This document shows, piece by piece, positions 12,697-15,006 of a stretch of DNA of 15,006 nucleotides (its first letter is position 1; every line of letters starts with the position of its first letter). Source of the DNA: DASVSL01 sp036388095 (GTDB lineage: Bacteria; Patescibacteriota; Saccharimonadia; Saccharimonadales; Saccharimonadaceae); assembly GCA_036388095.1 (NCBI GenBank), contig DASVSL010000054.1, positions 1 through 15,006 of the forward strand. The letters run 5' to 3'. The notes below the pieces were generated by a model. That model saw nothing but the letters and a program-made list of their open reading frames with translations, was not told the origin of the DNA and searched no databases. The position numbers and the translations under genes are program-made.

Positions 12697-14820
12697 ATGA
12701 GCCAGTTACTAGTAGGACTTAACGACGCCCAGCGCCAAGCCGTCGAATGCGGCAATGGCCCTTTGTTGCTGCTCGCGGGCGCCGGCAGCGGTAAAACCAA
12801 GACGTTGACCCACCGCATCGCCTACCTCGTCGAACAGGGTGTTCCGACGGGCGGTATTTTGGCCGTGACGTTCACGAACAAAGCGGCTCGCGAGATGCGC
12901 GAACGACTCGCTTTGTTGCTGGGTGAGAACGCGGATAATCGCAGCTTTATGCCCTGGATGGGCACATTTCACTCCATTTGTGTGCGACTGCTGCGCATGG
13001 ATGGCGAGCATATCGGCATTCCGCGTAATTTCACCATTCTTGATGACGCTGATCGCCTCAGTTTTATCAAAGCTGCCATGAAACGTCTTGGCATCTCCGA
13101 AAAAAGCTACCCGCCACGCGGGATCGGCAGCCAGATCAGTAGCGCCAAGAATGACGGGGTGAGCGCAGCGGAGTACGCGGCTAATGCCCGCTTACCACTG
13201 CAAAAGGTTGCGGCCGATGTCTTTCCGGCCTACGAACGGCTTCGTCGCGACGCGGCTGCCCTAGATTTTGACGATCTGCTGAGTGAAGCCGTCCGATTAC
13301 TCACAACTGTGCCTGAGCTGCGCGAACTGTGGCGCGGTCGTTTTCGCTATGTGCTGATCGACGAATATCAAGACACGAACGCTGTGCAATATCGTCTCAT
13401 TAAATTGCTCGTTAACGACACGCAAAATATCTGTGTCGTCGGTGACGACTGGCAGAGTATCTATAGCTGGCGTGGCGCTGATTTTACGAATATTTTGAAC
13501 TTCGAGCGTGATTTTCCCGGTGCGACGGTCGTCAAACTGGAGCAAAATTACCGCAGCACCGAAGCAATCTTAGAAGCGGCTGGCAATATCATCACCAAAA
13601 ATCAACAGCGATCCGATAAAAAACTGTGGACCGACAAGCGCGGTGGTATGCCGGTGCAGGTGATGTATGTCTCAAGCGAGGTTCATGAGGCCGAAAGCGT
13701 CATGACGCGGATCAAAACGGCCGTCGACATGAAGCTGCGCAGTTTCGACGACTTTGCTGTCCTCTATCGCACTAACGCCCAGAGCCGTGCGATCGAAGAT
13801 GCTTTGATCCGCTATGGCGTGCCGTATCGACTAGTCGGTGGCACAAGGTTTTATGACCGCAAAGAAATCAAGGACATCCTGGCCTACCTGCGTCTGATCT
13901 ACCAGCCAGCCGACCGAGCGGCGTTTCTCCGGGTCGTTAATGTCCCGACCCGTGGATTAGGCACGACCAGCCTAGCGAAGTTTTTAGAATGGCATGACGC
14001 GCAACAGGGAACAATCGTTGATGCGCTACGGGCGGCTGATCTATGCGGCGGCGTGACCCCGAAGGCGCGTATCGCACTCAAAAGCCTCGGTGATGCGCTT
14101 GCAGCGCTGAGCGACGTCGCCGAGACTACCGCCCTACCAGAGCTCATCGAACGGGTTATCAAACGCTTTGGCTACCTGGATTTTTTAGCTGACGGCAGCG
14201 CTCAGGCTGAGGATCGCCAAGAAAACGTCCGCGAACTGGTGTCCGACGCCCGCGAACGCGGCGATATCGAGCTGAGCAATTACCTCGAAGAAGTTGCGCT
14301 GGTGTCTGACCTCGACAGCATGAAAGCTGGCGAGCGAGCCGTGACCTTGATGACGCTCCACGCCGCCAAAGGCCTCGAGTACCCAGTCGTCTTTATGATC
14401 GGCATGGAAGAAAGTATCTTTCCGCACAGCCGTGCCCTCTACGAATCGTTGGAGATGGAAGAAGAGCGTCGCCTCTGTTATGTTGGCATGACCAGAGCAC
14501 GCGAAGAGTTGTATCTCACCAGTGCCAGCTCGCGCCTTATTTTCGGGTCGCGCCAGTTCAACCCGCCATCCCGCTTTCTGACCGACATTAGCGCGGCGGA
14601 AGTCGCGCCGAGCGTCGCGGGAGTAACCAGTAACTGGGACGACGCGACCGACCCAATTTATGACGAAGACGGTGGCCTCGAAATTGGTGATAAGGTGCGC
14701 CATAGCCTGTTTGGCACGGGAGCGGTGACGGCGATCGACGGCATGAATATCTCGATCAATTTCGAAGGGCGTGGCGTCAAGCGTCTGAACGCTGCCTTTG
14801 CACCCCTGCAAAAGTTATGA
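12697..14820 (+). CDS. pcrA: UvrD/PcrA-type superfamily 1 DNA helicase
   Basis: A 707-aa ATP-dependent 3'-5' DNA helicase for repair and replication-conflict resolution. Q-motif region LNDAQRQAV (8-16), Walker A GAGSGKT (28-34), motif Ia AVTFTNKAAREM, GTFHSICVRLLR, motif II LIDEYQDTN (D222, E223), motif III VGDDWQSIYSWRGA, motif IV LEQNYRSTEAI, motif V LMTLHAAKGLEYPVVF and motif VI RRLCYVGMTRAREELYL are all present. The C-terminal 55 residues (EIGDKVRHSLFGTGAVTAIDG...INFEGRGVKRL) form the Tudor-like domain that in PcrA binds RNA polymerase. The length is typical. Whether it should be called uvrD or pcrA is arbitrary here. It sits alone after the tail-anchored gene with its own near-leaderless start, and ends in TGA. 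Confidence 0.93.
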   Translation: MSQLLVGLNDAQRQAVECGNGPLLLLAGAGSGKTKTLTHRIAYLVEQGVPTGGILAVTFTNKAAREMRERLALLLGENADNRSFMPWMGTFHSICVRLLRMDGEHIGIPRNFTILDDADRLSFIKAAMKRLGISEKSYPPRGIGSQISSAKNDGVSAAEYAANARLPLQKVAADVFPAYERLRRDAAALDFDDLLSEAVRLLTTVPELRELWRGRFRYVLIDEYQDTNAVQYRLIKLLVNDTQNICVVGDDWQSIYSWRGADFTNILNFERDFPGATVVKLEQNYRSTEAILEAAGNIITKNQQRSDKKLWTDKRGGMPVQVMYVSSEVHEAESVMTRIKTAVDMKLRSFDDFAVLYRTNAQSRAIEDALIRYGVPYRLVGGTRFYDRKEIKDILAYLRLIYQPADRAAFLRVVNVPTRGLGTTSLAKFLEWHDAQQGTIVDALRAADLCGGVTPKARIALKSLGDALAALSDVAETTALPELIERVIKRFGYLDFLADGSAQAEDRQENVRELVSDARERGDIELSNYLEEVALVSDLDSMKAGERAVTLMTLHAAKGLEYPVVFMIGMEESIFPHSRALYESLEMEEERRLCYVGMTRAREELYLTSASSRLIFGSRQFNPPSRFLTDISAAEVAPSVAGVTSNWDDATDPIYDEDGGLEIGDKVRHSLFGTGAVTAIDGMNISINFEGRGVKRLNAAFAPLQKL

Positions 14821-14838
14821 ACAGGCAGCAAGGTAAGC

Positions 14839-14867
14839 TTGACTTTTTATCACACATTTTGTATAAT
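14839..14867 (+). promoter_or_regulatory. Near-consensus -35/-10 promoter
   Basis: TTGACT (14839-14844), a 17-bp spacer and TATAAT (14862-14867) give the best sigma-70-type promoter in the window, with a predicted start near 14874. An alternative extended -10, TGATACTAA (14899-14907), is closer to the next ATG. No terminator separates this from the helicase gene. Confidence 0.75.
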
Positions 14868-14921
14868 TATGCAATCACTCGCCACTAAGGCAATAGAGTG
14901 ATACTAACTCGCAGTTCATCT

Positions 14922-15006
14922 ATGTCATTAACCGACACCATTCGTTTACGCTCAAAAGTATTACTCGCCAGTGCCTTTAGCCTGTGTCTGGTCGGTTTCA
15001 TGGCGA
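14922..15006 (+). CDS. Start of an exported or membrane protein, cut by window end
   Basis: From the ATG at 14922 the frame stays open for 28 codons to the window edge. The product begins MSLTDTIRLRSKVLL and continues with a hydrophobic stretch (ASAFSLCLVGFMA). Short basic N-terminus plus hydrophobic core indicates a signal peptide or first membrane helix. No SD is seen, and too little is present to name a family. The strong promoter upstream suggests a well-expressed gene. Confidence 0.5.
   Translation, partial: MSLTDTIRLRSKVLLASAFSLCLVGFMA

Noticed and set aside
14185..14811. Long minus-strand frame opposite the helicase C-terminus
   Set aside because: It mirrors the helicase codons and has no domain or start signal of its own.
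1..15006. CRISPR arrays, tRNA or rRNA genes, insertion sequences
   Set aside because: I saw no regularly spaced repeats, no cloverleaf with a T-loop motif, and no transposase frame with terminal inverted repeats.

Overview
The window looks like a chromosomal segment of a Candidate Phyla Radiation bacterium, most likely a Candidatus Saccharibacteria (TM7) relative. Three things point there: (i) two secreted glycoside hydrolases share an N-terminal 'AFE(A/G)EAGT...SGG' module behind a membrane segment, a recurrent layout in that phylum; (ii) a Pro-rich, C-tail-anchored protein beginning MADIDFDELD with an RGRFMDMV motif; (iii) several housekeeping genes have no Shine-Dalgarno and start almost directly after an extended -10 promoter. 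This placement comes from family recognition, not a search. The standard code fits: TGA closes at least two intact genes and Trp is TGG throughout.

Layout. (1) 1-1597: a tight three-gene operon with a ThsB-like TIR protein, a RipA-like small membrane protein and a two-part protein with a DUF7701-like N-terminus. By eye its base composition is more A+T-rich than the rest. It is the best candidate for a horizontally acquired, little-described NAD+/TIR-type defence system. (2) 1598-1816: a convergent intergenic region with an 18-bp perfect hairpin, probably a bidirectional terminator, and a possible small gene remnant. (3) 1817-4065: divergent GH16 and GH26-like secreted hydrolases. (4) 4066-7453: an SOS-mutagenesis-like cassette with an extended -10 promoter, a roughly 225-nt potentially structured leader, a 62-aa protein, an 89-aa protein resembling the small partners of ImuB-type polymerases, a Y-family polymerase interrupted by one in-frame TGA, and a DEDDh exonuclease/GIY-YIG (UvrC N-terminus-like) fusion. 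(5) 7546-7935: a DUF4383-type four-helix membrane protein with its own SD and terminator. (6) 8026-11552: lower glycolysis genes pyk, pgk and tpiA. (7) 11555-12673: the tail-anchored Pro-rich protein, coupled to tpiA. (8) 12697-14820: a UvrD/PcrA helicase. (9) 14922-end: the start of an exported or membrane protein cut by the window edge, behind a near-consensus promoter.

How the genes relate. pyk, pgk and tpiA are consecutive same-strand enzymes of substrate-level ATP formation. Their transcripts look separately initiated and leaderless rather than driven from one upstream promoter. The polymerase cassette pairs a translesion polymerase with a nuclease fusion, as in mycobacterial/actinobacterial damage-response loci, but the in-frame TGA means the polymerase is broken, read through, or mis-sequenced. 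The TIR operon is tightly packed (5-nt gap, then a 1-nt overlap), which suggests its products act together.
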